Origin: Streptococcus sp. oral taxon 058 str. F0407
GTDB lineage: Bacteria > Bacillota > Bacilli > Lactobacillales > Streptococcaceae
Assembly: GCF_000235485.1 (NCBI RefSeq)
Contig: NZ_JH378889.1
Span: forward strand, 93,471 to 157,470
Direction: 5' to 3'
Length of the DNA: 64,000 nucleotides
The notes under the pieces are model-generated. The model searched no databases, had not been told where the DNA came from, and saw only the letters and a list, made by a program, of their open reading frames with translations. Every line of letters begins with the position of its first letter. Within the stretch, counting starts at the first letter, position 1. The position numbers were made by a program, and so were the translations under genes. Below, piece after piece: positions 9,031 to 16,951 of the stretch.

Positions 9031-10515
9031 ATGAAAAACTGGAAAAAATATGCTTTTGCATCTGCTAGCGTAGTAGCTTTGGCTGCAAGTCTTGCTGCTT
9101 GTGGAAACCTTTCAGGAAACAACAAAAAAGCTGCAGACTCAGGATCAGGAGAAAAACCTGTTATCAAAATGTACCAAATCGGTGACAAACCAGACAACTT
9201 GGATGAATTGCTAGAAAATGCAAACAAAATCATCGAAGAAAAAGTTGGTGCTAAATTGGATATCCAATACCTTGGATGGGGTGACTACGGTAAGAAAATG
9301 TCAGTTATCACATCATCAGGTGAAAACTACGATATCGCTTTTGCAGATAACTACATCGTAAACGCGCAGAAAGGTGCTTATGCTGACTTGACAGAATTGT
9401 ACAAGAAAGAAGGAGCAGAGCTTTATAAAGCACTTGACCCAGCTTACATCAAAGGGAACACTGTAAACGGCAAGATCTACGCTGTTCCAGTTGCGGCTAA
9501 CGTTGCATCTTCACAAAACTTTGCCTTCAACGGAACTCTTCTTGCTAAATATGGTATCGACATTTCAGGTGTAAACTCATACGAAACACTTGAACCAGTC
9601 TTGAAACAAATTAAAGAAAAAGCTCCAGACGTAGTACCATTTGCAGTTACTAAGAACTTTATCCCATCTGAAAACTTTGACTACCCAGTAGCAAACGGAC
9701 TTCCATTCGTTATCGACCTTGAAGGGGATACTACTAAGATTGTAAACCGTTACGACGTTCCTCGTTTCAAAGAACACTTGAAGACTCTTCACAAATTCTA
9801 CGAAGCAGGATACATTCCAAAAGACGTAGCAACAAGCGACACTTCATTTGACCTTCAACAAGACACTTGGTTCGTTCGTGAAGAAACAGTAGGACCAGCT
9901 GACTACGGTAACAGCTTGCTCTCTCGTGTTGCTAACAAAGATATCCAAATCAAACCATTCACTAACTTCATCAAGAAAAACCAAACAACTCAAGTTGCTA
10001 ACTTTGTTATCTCAAACAACTCTAAGAACAAAGAAAAATCAATGGAAGTGTTGAACCTCTTGAACACTAACCCAGAACTCTTGAACGGACTTGTTTACGG
10101 TCCAGAAGGCAAGAACTGGGAGAAAATTGAAGGTAAAGAAAACCGTGTTCGTGTCCTTGAAGGATACAAAGGAAACACTCACATGGGTGGATGGAACACA
10201 GGTAACAACTGGATCCTTTACATCAACGAAAACGTTACAGACCAACAAATCGAAGATTCTAAGAAACAATTGGCAGAAGCTAAAGAATCTCCAGCGCTTG
10301 GATTCATCTTTAACACTGATAGCGTAAAATCTGAAATCTCTGCAATCACTAACACAATGCAACAATTCGATACAGCTATCAACACTGGTACTGTAGACCC
10401 AGATAAAGCGATTCCAGAATTGATGGAAAAATTGAAATCTGAAGGTGCATACCAAAAAGTATTGGATGAAATGCAAAAACAATACGACGAATTCTTGAAA
10501 AGCAAAAAATCATAA
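9031..10515 (+). CDS. ngtS: Extracellular oligosaccharide-binding lipoprotein (NgtS-like)
   Basis: A 494-residue solute-binding lipoprotein. The signal peptide with lipobox LAAC (Cys at about residue 25) is followed by a Ser/Gly/Lys linker and a type-1 binding-protein fold typical of family-1 extracellular proteins of the LipO/YtcQ kind. The start at 9031 follows AAAAAAAGGAG; an upstream in-frame start lacks a ribosome binding site. It should deliver oligosaccharide to NgtP1/P2. The pneumococcal counterpart SP_0092 was reported to bind complex-type N-glycans (from memory). Codon choice is markedly more biased than in the permeases, consistent with high expression. A strong terminator follows. 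Confidence 0.9.
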   Translation: MKNWKKYAFASASVVALAASLAACGNLSGNNKKAADSGSGEKPVIKMYQIGDKPDNLDELLENANKIIEEKVGAKLDIQYLGWGDYGKKMSVITSSGENYDIAFADNYIVNAQKGAYADLTELYKKEGAELYKALDPAYIKGNTVNGKIYAVPVAANVASSQNFAFNGTLLAKYGIDISGVNSYETLEPVLKQIKEKAPDVVPFAVTKNFIPSENFDYPVANGLPFVIDLEGDTTKIVNRYDVPRFKEHLKTLHKFYEAGYIPKDVATSDTSFDLQQDTWFVREETVGPADYGNSLLSRVANKDIQIKPFTNFIKKNQTTQVANFVISNNSKNKEKSMEVLNLLNTNPELLNGLVYGPEGKNWEKIEGKENRVRVLEGYKGNTHMGGWNTGNNWILYINENVTDQQIEDSKKQLAEAKESPALGFIFNTDSVKSEISAITNTMQQFDTAINTGTVDPDKAIPELMEKLKSEGAYQKVLDEMQKQYDEFLKSKKS

Positions 10516-10558
10516 GATAAACTGATTTCGTGTATTCATTCCTAATTCCTAAAAATAC

Positions 10559-10604
10559 AATCACTGCCTTCCCTAGTTCTCTAGGGGAGGTAGTGATTCT
10601 TTTT
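10559..10604 (+). terminator. Strong terminator after ngtS
   Basis: AATCACTGCCT...CCCTAG (10559-10576) pairs almost fully with CTAGGG...AGGTAGTGATT (10581-10598), followed by CTTTTT. Confidence 0.9.
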
Positions 10605-10609
10605 AGGGT

Positions 10610-10633
10610 AAATGCATATAATTATTTGCATTT
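10610..10633. promoter_or_regulatory. AAATGCA inverted repeat upstream of the CPBP gene
   Basis: AAATGCA (10610-10616) and TGCATTT (10627-10633) form a perfect 7-base inverted repeat about 45 bases before the protease start, with an AT-rich centre. It may be an operator; no known regulator motif was matched. Confidence 0.35.
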
Positions 10634-10677
10634 GTATCTAGATATTTGCTCTTACATATAACATTGGACACAGACAT

Positions 10678-11367
10678 ATGAAAAAATACCATCTTATTTT
10701 AAAAAGTAGTGCAATTTTATCCTATCTATTTTTCGTATTTGGCCTTTCTCAGCTAACGCTTATCGTCCAAAATTATTGGCAATTTTCTTCTCAGGTAGGA
10801 AATTTTTTCTGGATTCGAAATCTCTTGAGTTTGCTATTTAGTGGAGTCATGATTTGGATTCTTGTTAAGACAGGCCATGGTTATCTTTTTCGCATTCCAA
10901 GAAAAAAATGGCTTTGGTATTCGATTTTGACAGTATTAGTGGTAGTGGTCCATATCTCTTTTAACGTTCAGACAGCTAAACATGTTCAGTCAACTGCTGA
11001 AGGTTGGGCCGTATTGATTGGTTATAGTGAAACCAATTTTGCTGAGCTAGGTATCTATATAACTCTGTTCTTTCTAGTGCCACTGATGGAAGAATTGATC
11101 TATAGGGGTTTGTTGCAACATGCTTTCTTTAAACATTCGCGATTTGGCCTTGATTTGCTTCTTCCTTCCATTTTGTTTGCTCTTCCTCATTTTTCAAGTC
11201 TGCCTAGTCTGTTAGATATTTTCGTTTTTACAACATTTGGAATCATTTTTGCTGGTTTGACACGCTATACCAAGAGCATTTATCCATCCTATGCGGTGCA
11301 TGTTATCAATAATATTGTCGCGACTTTACCATTTTTGCTGACTTTTTTACACAGGGTATTTGGGTAA
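10678..11367 (+). CDS. CPBP-family intramembrane protease
   Basis: A 229-residue multi-pass membrane protein of the CPBP (CAAX/Abi) glutamic protease family. The three family motifs are present in order: EELIYRG (EExxxR), FALPH (FxxxH) and HVINN (HxxxN), all in the C-terminal half after four or so hydrophobic segments. In streptococci and lactobacilli such proteins often act in bacteriocin self-immunity or peptide processing. The next gene resembles a bacteriocin immunity protein, which is consistent with that idea but does not prove it. The ribosome binding site is weak. Two more CPBP genes occur at 40927 and 41741. Confidence 0.88.
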   Translation: MKKYHLILKSSAILSYLFFVFGLSQLTLIVQNYWQFSSQVGNFFWIRNLLSLLFSGVMIWILVKTGHGYLFRIPRKKWLWYSILTVLVVVVHISFNVQTAKHVQSTAEGWAVLIGYSETNFAELGIYITLFFLVPLMEELIYRGLLQHAFFKHSRFGLDLLLPSILFALPHFSSLPSLLDIFVFTTFGIIFAGLTRYTKSIYPSYAVHVINNIVATLPFLLTFLHRVFG

Positions 11368-11424
11368 AATATTGGTACGAGAGTTAGGAATGATAGTTTT
11401 TCAATTTAAGGAGGAAAAATAAGA

Positions 11425-11721
11425 ATGACACCATTAAAATGGTTTACAGGAGGAAGTGAAAGACGTTGTGAAGCGATGGCTATCATAGATCATCTACTGG
11501 AAGATATAAAGGATGTGCCTCAACTGACTCCCTTGAAAAATCAGTTAGTGATTTATAAAAAACGATTAGAGGATGATGGAACCTCTACTCCATTTATTCT
11601 GAGCCAAATGAACGTTGATATCTCACGTGTGTTGATTGATAACAAGCTAAGTTTGTCAGAAAGTCAAGCCGAGCAGATCAAAAAATTGAGAGAATTATCT
11701 GTTATTCGGTATGGTTACTGA
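11425..11721 (+). CDS. Bacteriocin immunity-like protein (EntA-immunity type)
   Basis: A 98-residue soluble helical protein. The pattern of a helix with QLVIYKKRLED, then SQMNVDISRVL, then a C-terminal helix ending LRELSVIRYGY, is what I recall for the enterocin-A-immunity family of class IIa bacteriocin immunity proteins. A strong AAGGAGG precedes the start. No bacteriocin structural gene or exporter was seen next to it, so it is probably an orphan immunity gene protecting against competitors' peptides. The family call is by sequence pattern only. Confidence 0.65.
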   Translation: MTPLKWFTGGSERRCEAMAIIDHLLEDIKDVPQLTPLKNQLVIYKKRLEDDGTSTPFILSQMNVDISRVLIDNKLSLSESQAEQIKKLRELSVIRYGY

Positions 11722-11852
11722 TAAAGTGCAGTGGCAGGTCTCTTTATATAATTTCCGGTCAAATAAATTGCATTCGTTTTCCCAAGTGGGTATACTAGTA
11801 TAGTTGAATGAAAAATTCTGAAAATTTAAGAATAGAAAAGAGAACAAATCTT

Positions 11853-12839
11853 ATGGCAAAAGATATTCGTGTCTTACTTTACTACCTTTATACTCCAATT
11901 GAAAACGCAGAGCAATTTGCGGCAGACCACTTGGCTTTCTGTAAATCAATCGGCCTTAAAGGCCGTATCCTAGTTGCTGACGAGGGAATTAATGGAACGG
12001 TTTCTGGTGACTACGAAACAACTCAAAAATACATGGACTACGTTCACAGCCTTCCAGGAATGGAAGACCTCTGGTTCAAGATTGACGAAGAAAGTGAACA
12101 AGCCTTCAAGAAGATGTTTGTTCGCTACAAGAAAGAAATTGTCCACCTTGGTTTGGAAGACAACGACTTTGATAATGACATCAACCCACTTGAAACAACA
12201 GGTGCTTACTTGTCTCCAAAAGAGTTTAAAGAAGCCCTTCTTGACGAAGATACCGTTGTCCTTGACACACGTAACGATTATGAGTACGATCTAGGACACT
12301 TCCGTGGAGCTATTCGCCCTGACATCCGCAACTTCCGTGAGTTGCCACAATGGGTTCGTGACAACAAGGAAAAATTCATGGACAAGCGTGTCGTGGTTTA
12401 CTGTACAGGTGGCGTTCGCTGTGAGAAATTCTCAGGCTGGATGGTCCGTGAAGGCTACAAAGATGTCGGCCAATTGCACGGAGGAATCGCAACTTACGGT
12501 AAAGACCCAGAAGTTCAAGGTGAGCTTTGGGATGGAAAAATGTACGTCTTTGACGAGCGTATCGCAGTTGATGTTAACCATGTCAACCCAACCATCGTAG
12601 GGAAAGACTGGTTTGATGGAACACCATGTGAACGCTATGTCAACTGTGGAAATCCCTTCTGTAACCGTCGTATCCTAACATCAGAAGAAAATGAAGACAA
12701 GTACCTTCGTGGATGTTCACACGAGTGTCGTGTTCACCCACGCAACCGCTATGTTTCAGAAAATGAATTGACACAAGCAGAAGTAATCGAGCGCCTAGCA
12801 GCTATCGGTGAAAGCTTGGATCAAGTTGCTACAGTATAA
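11853..12839 (+). CDS. trhO: tRNA uridine(34) hydroxylase TrhO (rhodanese-like)
   Basis: A 328-residue protein with an N-terminal acylphosphatase-like region, a central rhodanese domain and a C-terminal cysteine-rich segment. The rhodanese loop is CTGGVR (about residues 183-188) with the active cysteine. The tail holds CNRR and [11 protein letters not shown]. TrhO makes 5-hydroxyuridine at position 34 of certain tRNAs, using prephenate-independent chemistry with oxygen. The start MAKDIRV is chosen because it matches the family N-terminus; an in-frame ATG at 11808 lies too close to the -10 TATACT (11791-11796). The ribosome binding site is weak. A terminator follows at 12844. Confidence 0.93.
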   Translation: MAKDIRVLLYYLYTPIENAEQFAADHLAFCKSIGLKGRILVADEGINGTVSGDYETTQKYMDYVHSLPGMEDLWFKIDEESEQAFKKMFVRYKKEIVHLGLEDNDFDNDINPLETTGAYLSPKEFKEALLDEDTVVLDTRNDYEYDLGHFRGAIRPDIRNFRELPQWVRDNKEKFMDKRVVVYCTGGVRCEKFSGWMVREGYKDVGQLHGGIATYGKDPEVQGELWDGKMYVFDERIAVDVNHVNPTIVGKDWFDGTPCERYVNCGNPFCNRRILTSEENEDKYLRGCSHECRVHPRNRYVSENELTQAEVIERLAAIGESLDQVATV

Positions 12840-12843
12840 AGCA

Positions 12844-12866
12844 AACAGCCTTCAGGGGCTGTTTTT
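12844..12866 (+). terminator. Terminator after trhO
   Basis: AACAGCC (12844-12850) pairs with GGCTGTT (12857-12863), followed by T residues. Confidence 0.85.
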
Positions 12867-12923
12867 CTATGCTTTTTATCTAAAAATCTAAAGTTTGTTT
12901 CTGTATCTTTCAGGAAAAAAGGG

Positions 12924-12946
12924 TATACTGTATGTAAACGATTTCA
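12924..12946 (+). promoter_or_regulatory. Promoter with perfect cre site upstream of the DUF4299-like gene
   Basis: A -10 TATACT lies at 12924-12929. ATGTAAACGATTTCA at 12932-12946 matches the CcpA cre consensus at every defined position and would cover the transcription start. The -35 is weak. Confidence 0.7.
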
Positions 12947-12959
12947 AAGGAGGCCAGTT

Positions 12960-13820
12960 ATGGCGAAAACATTTTTTATCCCAAATAAAGAAAGCATTCT
13001 AGGACAACAGGAGGTCTTGACTGCCAAGTCCATCTTAGTCTTGGTAGAGGGCTTGGAGTCACACAGTTATGATGCGGTCTATCTCCGCCAGCCCCTCAAT
13101 CGTCTCGAGTATATCGAGTGTGGGATTGTAGGCCAGTCGCAATTTCTCTTCAAGGTCAACTATGCGGATAGTCGAAAAGGTTATCAAGTGGTGATTCCAG
13201 ATTTTCTTACTAGAGCGGACTGGGAGATTGTAGAGACTCTCCTCCAGGCCCTATCTGGTAAGTTGGGGCAAGCGGTAGAAGGGCTAGAAGGCTTTGACTT
13301 TGAAGCTTATTTCCGACAAACGGTCAAGCATTATCTAGCGGATAAGGCGATTCGTTTAGTATATTGCCAAGGGCTCTTGTCCCCGATCTATCTCAACAAG
13401 GAATACCTAGAGAATTTTTTAGCAGAGGATGGATTGGTACGTTTTGAAGAGCTGGTCAAGAAGGTCCAAGGTTCTGATGCCTACCTTGCCAGTGTGAAAT
13501 TTTACCCAGACGCCCAAGGCAAGGTACACGGTATCTACCACCTAGCCCAGGGAGTCAAGACGATTTTGCCAAAGGAACCCTTTGTACCAGTGCCTTATAC
13601 CGAGCAGCTGGCAGGCAAGGAGCTTGTTTGGGAGATTGACCTAGTGAAGATTTCTGGTGATGGCTCAAAAGCAGAAGACTACGAAGCCATCGCTCGCTTG
13701 GATTATACAAAATTCCTAGAGTCACTACCAAAAGCATTTTACCAGCAATTAGATGCCAATCAATTAGAAGTACAACCCATCCTAGGACAAGATTTTGAAG
13801 GATTGGCAACCATCGAATAG
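12960..13820 (+). CDS. DUF4299-like protein of unknown function
   Basis: A 286-residue soluble protein with no signal peptide or membrane segment and no catalytic motif I recognise. It resembles a streptococcal family annotated as DUF4299 (from memory; not checked). The sequence alternates short beta-like and acidic helical segments. AAAGGAGG 7 bases upstream supports the start. It is monocistronic, bounded by the trhO terminator and a convergent bidirectional terminator. A perfect cre match at its promoter suggests it belongs to the carbon-catabolite regulon, one of the few clues to its role. Confidence 0.75.
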   Translation: MAKTFFIPNKESILGQQEVLTAKSILVLVEGLESHSYDAVYLRQPLNRLEYIECGIVGQSQFLFKVNYADSRKGYQVVIPDFLTRADWEIVETLLQALSGKLGQAVEGLEGFDFEAYFRQTVKHYLADKAIRLVYCQGLLSPIYLNKEYLENFLAEDGLVRFEELVKKVQGSDAYLASVKFYPDAQGKVHGIYHLAQGVKTILPKEPFVPVPYTEQLAGKELVWEIDLVKISGDGSKAEDYEAIARLDYTKFLESLPKAFYQQLDANQLEVQPILGQDFEGLATIE

Positions 13821-13845
13821 ATATTGTTCAAAAAAGAGTTAGCAT

Positions 13846-13880
13846 AAAAATCCCTGTCATTAATAAATGGCAGGGATTTT
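13846..13880. terminator. Bidirectional terminator between convergent genes
   Basis: AAAAATCCCTGTCATT and AATGGCAGGGATTTT form a near-perfect stem with A-rich and T-rich flanks on both sides. It serves the DUF4299-like gene and the converging minus-strand operon. Confidence 0.88.
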
Positions 13881-13882
13881 GG

Positions 13883-14845
13883 TTAAAAGAATGTCAGGAT
13901 GCGAAGGTAGTCCACTGTCAGCGCGAGCTCTGCAATGAAGAAGGGTAAGAGAATGGCGCCATCAAGTAAGACAGCGAGCAGGAATCGATAAAATGGGTCG
14001 AGGCTACTGGTCTTACTTGGCTTGCTAATCACAAAGAGATTGCCAAGGGCAAAGATGGCCATGCTTAGAAGAGTGAGGATACCAGCAAATCGTAAGCCAC
14101 CAAAGAGTGCAAAGAAACTTGCTAGAGCTGTTAGGATAAGTGGGATAGCAAAGAGTCTGCTATATCGATCAAAGGCTTCTTGGAATGTAAAGTCGCTCTC
14201 CTGGTCCAGCACACGTCGGACAGTAAAGCCTCCCAAAATGATGGAAAAGTAAAATAGAGCGCTAGCGACCAGAATCGAAAGCCCGGTAAAGAGATCTAAA
14301 GGTGGGAGCTGGTTAGGAGAACCATTAGCAATAGAAATCATATAGCCATAGTAGAGGTGCTTGATATGATAGATACTAAAGAAAAGATTAATCGAAGACA
14401 GCAAGGTGAGTAGGGCAAAGACACTATAACGATGCTTTTGGTCCGTAGTCTTGCTGGTAGTTGGTTCTTGGATAGCATCCAGCAGCCAAGTCCAAAATAG
14501 TGAGATTTCTTCTTTGAATCGAGCAGTTTTGCGGGGGTCAATGTCTGGGATATAGGGACTCTCTAAAGCTTTGCTGAGGATGCTTTTCTCTTTTACAGAG
14601 TTTTCTTGGTTGCGTTCCTCTTTCCCTTCTCCTTCTCCTTCTCCCTCCGTTTGGATTTCCTCAATTATTTGGGGAGTTTCCTCCTCATGCCTTTCCGACT
14701 CTTTGGATAAGATAGGAGTTTCTTGGCTTGCTTGTGGTTCAGTCTCCACAGTTTCCGAAGTCTCTGGTTGGTCGGGTTGGATTTCCGATTTCGTCTGAGC
14801 TGATTTCTTCTCAAGATCGGCGCTTTCAAACCATTCTTGTGTCAT
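13883..14845 (-). CDS. Membrane protein with acidic low-complexity N-terminus
   Basis: A 320-residue protein. Residues 1 to about 85 are a hydrophilic Glu/Gln/Thr-rich tract containing an EGEGEGEG repeat, and the remainder has about five hydrophobic segments. It may correspond to the streptococcal DUF6574 group (uncertain). AAAAAAGGAGG upstream fixes the start at MTQEWFES. It is the last gene of the padR operon, yet it also has its own promoter (14883-14911). Following PadR, DUF1700 and DUF4097 proteins, it may belong to an envelope-stress module. No enzymatic function can be proposed. Confidence 0.75.
   Translation of the reverse strand: MTQEWFESADLEKKSAQTKSEIQPDQPETSETVETEPQASQETPILSKESERHEEETPQIIEEIQTEGEGEGEGKEERNQENSVKEKSILSKALESPYIPDIDPRKTARFKEEISLFWTWLLDAIQEPTTSKTTDQKHRYSVFALLTLLSSINLFFSIYHIKHLYYGYMISIANGSPNQLPPLDLFTGLSILVASALFYFSIILGGFTVRRVLDQESDFTFQEAFDRYSRLFAIPLILTALASFFALFGGLRFAGILTLLSMAIFALGNLFVISKPSKTSSLDPFYRFLLAVLLDGAILLPFFIAELALTVDYLRILTFF
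14624..14645 (-). repeat. In-frame hexanucleotide repeat (Glu-Gly codons)
   Basis: On the plus strand TTCTCC is repeated three times in tandem with partial units either side. It encodes the EGEGEGEG stretch. Because the unit is six bases, slippage would change length without shifting frame. Confidence 0.75.
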
Positions 14846-14882
14846 GGTGGAACCTCCTTTTTTATGGTCGTTTTCTATTTTT

Positions 14883-14911
14883 AGATTAGCAAATGAAAGC
14901 GTTTTTGTCAA
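14883..14911 (-). promoter_or_regulatory. Internal promoter with cre-like site
   Basis: Read on the minus strand, TTGACA (14911-14906) and TAATCT (14888-14883) are 17 bases apart. ATGAAAGCGTTTTTG (14893-14907, plus strand) matches the cre consensus except at the penultimate defined position. It would give the last gene of the operon separate, possibly CcpA-controlled, expression. Confidence 0.5.
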
Positions 14912-15858
14912 TGGTTCGTAGAAGGAGATGACTGATCCTCATCTTTTAGAAGAAAGATATCCCCGTCGGTTCGTGCAATGAGCTGATTCTTGACATCGGC
15001 TTTTTCAGTTTTGTAGGGGTTGGTTAAGCGTTCATATTGGTTATCCTCCCCTTTTTTGACAGAGTGTCGTCCCTCTCTTGTAAAATGGATAATGGAGCCA
15101 TGTTTAGCTGTGAGGTTGAGGTTGATTCGTTGCCGCTCTTCTTTGGTGAGAATAAGATTTAGATCTGATCTAGCTTCTAACTCAACCTTGCCGTGGATTT
15201 GGATATTTTCAACATGGAGATGTTCTCCTTCTGTCTTGACCTGACTATCTGTCAATTCGGTATCAAAGATATTGATGATATGAGGTGTCGTTAGTGTGCT
15301 GTTCTTGATAGAACTTTCTGTTAGTCTTAAGAGATAGCCTTTTGTTTTGATTGTCGCATTTTCAAGATTGGCTTGACGAATGTTGGTCTGTCCACGATTG
15401 GCTGAGACATTGATAGCTTTCAGAGTTCTTCCTTTAGGTAGGGAGAGAATGACTTCGTCAAAACGATGAGAATAGCTGCTGGCGATACGGAGTAGGCCTT
15501 CGATTCCTGAACCGAGAAAACGATGTTGGGAGACTTGTTTGTCAGTGACGCTCAGTGTTTTGTCACTCATGCCAGTAGTCAGATCGTGACGACCAGACAC
15601 CGAAGGATGATAGGTGATATGGACCTTGTCATCTACAGACTCTGTGATGGTTAGGCTATGTTCCTCAAGGGTCAAATCAAGTTTTTCCACTTCACTTCCA
15701 AAGGTTACTTCTTCGGTGCGATTGTCATAGACGGGGTCTTTTGACATGGCAAGCAAACTTTGAATACCATTGGACTGGGCGCCAACAATGATCATGATAA
15801 AACCAAGGATTGTAGAAACCACACCAAAAATGAGAAATCCTTTCGTCAATTTACGCAT
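14908..15858 (-). CDS. DUF4097-family beta-repeat membrane-anchored protein
   Basis: A 316-residue protein with one N-terminal membrane segment (GFLIFGVVSTILGFIMIIVG) and a long region of beta-strand repeats of the DUF4097 adhesin-like type (for example VNIFDTELTDSQVKTEGEHL-like strand repeats, about residues 60-290). Such proteins sit outside the membrane in Gram-positives next to PadR and DUF1700 partners. The start at 15858 is supported by AGAGGTG and overlaps the end of the DUF1700 gene by 8 bases (ATGCGTAA), so translation is coupled. The exact role is unknown; envelope-stress sensing is the usual suggestion. Confidence 0.8.
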   Translation of the reverse strand: MRKLTKGFLIFGVVSTILGFIMIIVGAQSNGIQSLLAMSKDPVYDNRTEEVTFGSEVEKLDLTLEEHSLTITESVDDKVHITYHPSVSGRHDLTTGMSDKTLSVTDKQVSQHRFLGSGIEGLLRIASSYSHRFDEVILSLPKGRTLKAINVSANRGQTNIRQANLENATIKTKGYLLRLTESSIKNSTLTTPHIINIFDTELTDSQVKTEGEHLHVENIQIHGKVELEARSDLNLILTKEERQRINLNLTAKHGSIIHFTREGRHSVKKGEDNQYERLTNPYKTEKADVKNQLIARTDGDIFLLKDEDQSSPSTNH

Positions 15859-16444
15859 GTCTGTCACCTCTCTTTCCTTTTTTAAGAATCCATTGCACCA
15901 AGCGGACGACCAGAAGACCAAAGAAACGAGCTACATAGGAGATGCCTAGTAGAACAAGAGAAGAAGCACCGATAGCAAGCAAACCAGCCCCGAAAATCAA
16001 GATAAAGGCGGATTTGGCTTCGACTAGGACACTAAAGCTCTCTACGATAAAGAGTCCGCCCAGTAGGATACCCGTCACCGAAACGGTGAAAAAGGCTAGA
16101 ATGACGGAAGCAGCTGCGATAAAAAGCCCGATAATGGTTAAGATAATTGCAATTCCAACAGGGATTCCGATAGGGGCTGCTAGTAAGGCAAGTAGGGCAA
16201 TGTGTAGCAGTTGACGGTCATTCTTTTGAGCAGGGGCTTCATTGACTTTTTTATCGAGGAGGTTAGAGAGGACATCATGAGCTGCTTCTTTTGGTGTTCC
16301 TAGACTAGCAATGAGCTCCTCTTCACCCTCTGTACCTGCATCGTCAAATAGTTCCTTAAAGTAGTCCATGGCTTCGATGCGGTCAGCTTCAGGCAGTTTA
16401 TGGAGATAGGTTTCTAACTGAGTCAGATAGTCAGTTCTTGTCAT
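15851..16444 (-). CDS. DUF1700-family (HAAS) membrane protein
   Basis: A 197-residue protein. The first 80 residues form the helical HAAS-type domain (YLTQLETYLHKLPEADR, then DYFKELFDDAG), followed by three or four membrane helices. DUF1700 proteins are typically encoded directly after a PadR repressor and are thought to modulate it or a membrane partner. Here it overlaps padR by 14 bases and the DUF4097 gene by 8, a tight four-gene operon. Confidence 0.88.
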   Translation of the reverse strand: MTRTDYLTQLETYLHKLPEADRIEAMDYFKELFDDAGTEGEEELIASLGTPKEAAHDVLSNLLDKKVNEAPAQKNDRQLLHIALLALLAAPIGIPVGIAIILTIIGLFIAAASVILAFFTVSVTGILLGGLFIVESFSVLVEAKSAFILIFGAGLLAIGASSLVLLGISYVARFFGLLVVRLVQWILKKGKRGDRHA

Positions 16445-16757
16445 GGCGGATACTCCCTTCTATGATGCCGTTGACGGTGTCGGTATAGAGCGTCCATTCT
16501 TCCTTTAGAGTAACGAGCTGCTCTACGCCCCGATTAGTCAAGGAGTAGTATTTGCGCATACGCCCCTGAAACTCTCTAGAGTAGGTGGTCAGAAAGCCAC
16601 TGGCTTCCAATTTTTTGAGAATGGGATAGAGCGTAGATTCTTTGATATTGGCGATGAGCTTAATGGTTTGACTAATCTCATAACCATAAGAATCCCCCTG
16701 CTCCAGTACAGCCAAGATGAGAAACTCGATCAAGGCAGAGGATGTTGGGAAGTACAT
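16431..16757 (-). CDS. PadR-family transcriptional regulator
   Basis: A 108-residue winged-helix regulator. The PadR signature is clear: LIEFLILAVLEQGDSYGYEI, then STLYPILKKLEASGFL and GRMRKYYSLTNRG. It likely represses its own operon in response to membrane or antimicrobial stress. AAGGAGG precedes the start. Upstream lie two copies of an AT-rich 16-base repeat (16781 and 16851), the best candidates for its operator. Confidence 0.92.
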   Translation of the reverse strand: MYFPTSSALIEFLILAVLEQGDSYGYEISQTIKLIANIKESTLYPILKKLEASGFLTTYSREFQGRMRKYYSLTNRGVEQLVTLKEEWTLYTDTVNGIIEGSIRHDKN

Positions 16758-16780
16758 GAGAAACCTCCTTTATATTATAT

Positions 16781-16866
16781 AAAAATTTTATATATACTCT
16801 TTTCAAATATATTGTATCTCAATATGAAAACCCTGTCAAGAAATATGTGTAAAAATTTTATATATA
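16781..16866 (-). promoter_or_regulatory. AT-rich direct repeats, candidate PadR operators
   Basis: AAAAATTTTATATATA occurs at 16781-16796 and again at 16851-16866. The first copy is embedded in the palindrome TATAAAAATTTTATA. Both lie in the padR promoter region. Binding is inferred from position only. Confidence 0.5.
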
Positions 16867-16894
16867 AAAAAACTCCTAGTAAAAACTAGAAGTT
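16866..16894 (-). terminator. Terminator of the retron unit
   Basis: On the minus strand AACTTCTAGT pairs with ACTAGGAGTT (one mismatch) and is followed by seven T. The plus strand lacks a T-tract on the other side, so it acts for the retron gene. Confidence 0.8.
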
Positions 16895-16951
16895 TAGAGG
16901 AACTAACATCAGCTATTTCACAGAAATTTATATTTTAAAGATAAGCTAGAA

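Noticed and set aside
13000..13820. Overlapping minus-strand frame inside the DUF4299-like gene.
   Set aside because: No ribosome binding site or family features; a shadow of the plus-strand codon pattern.
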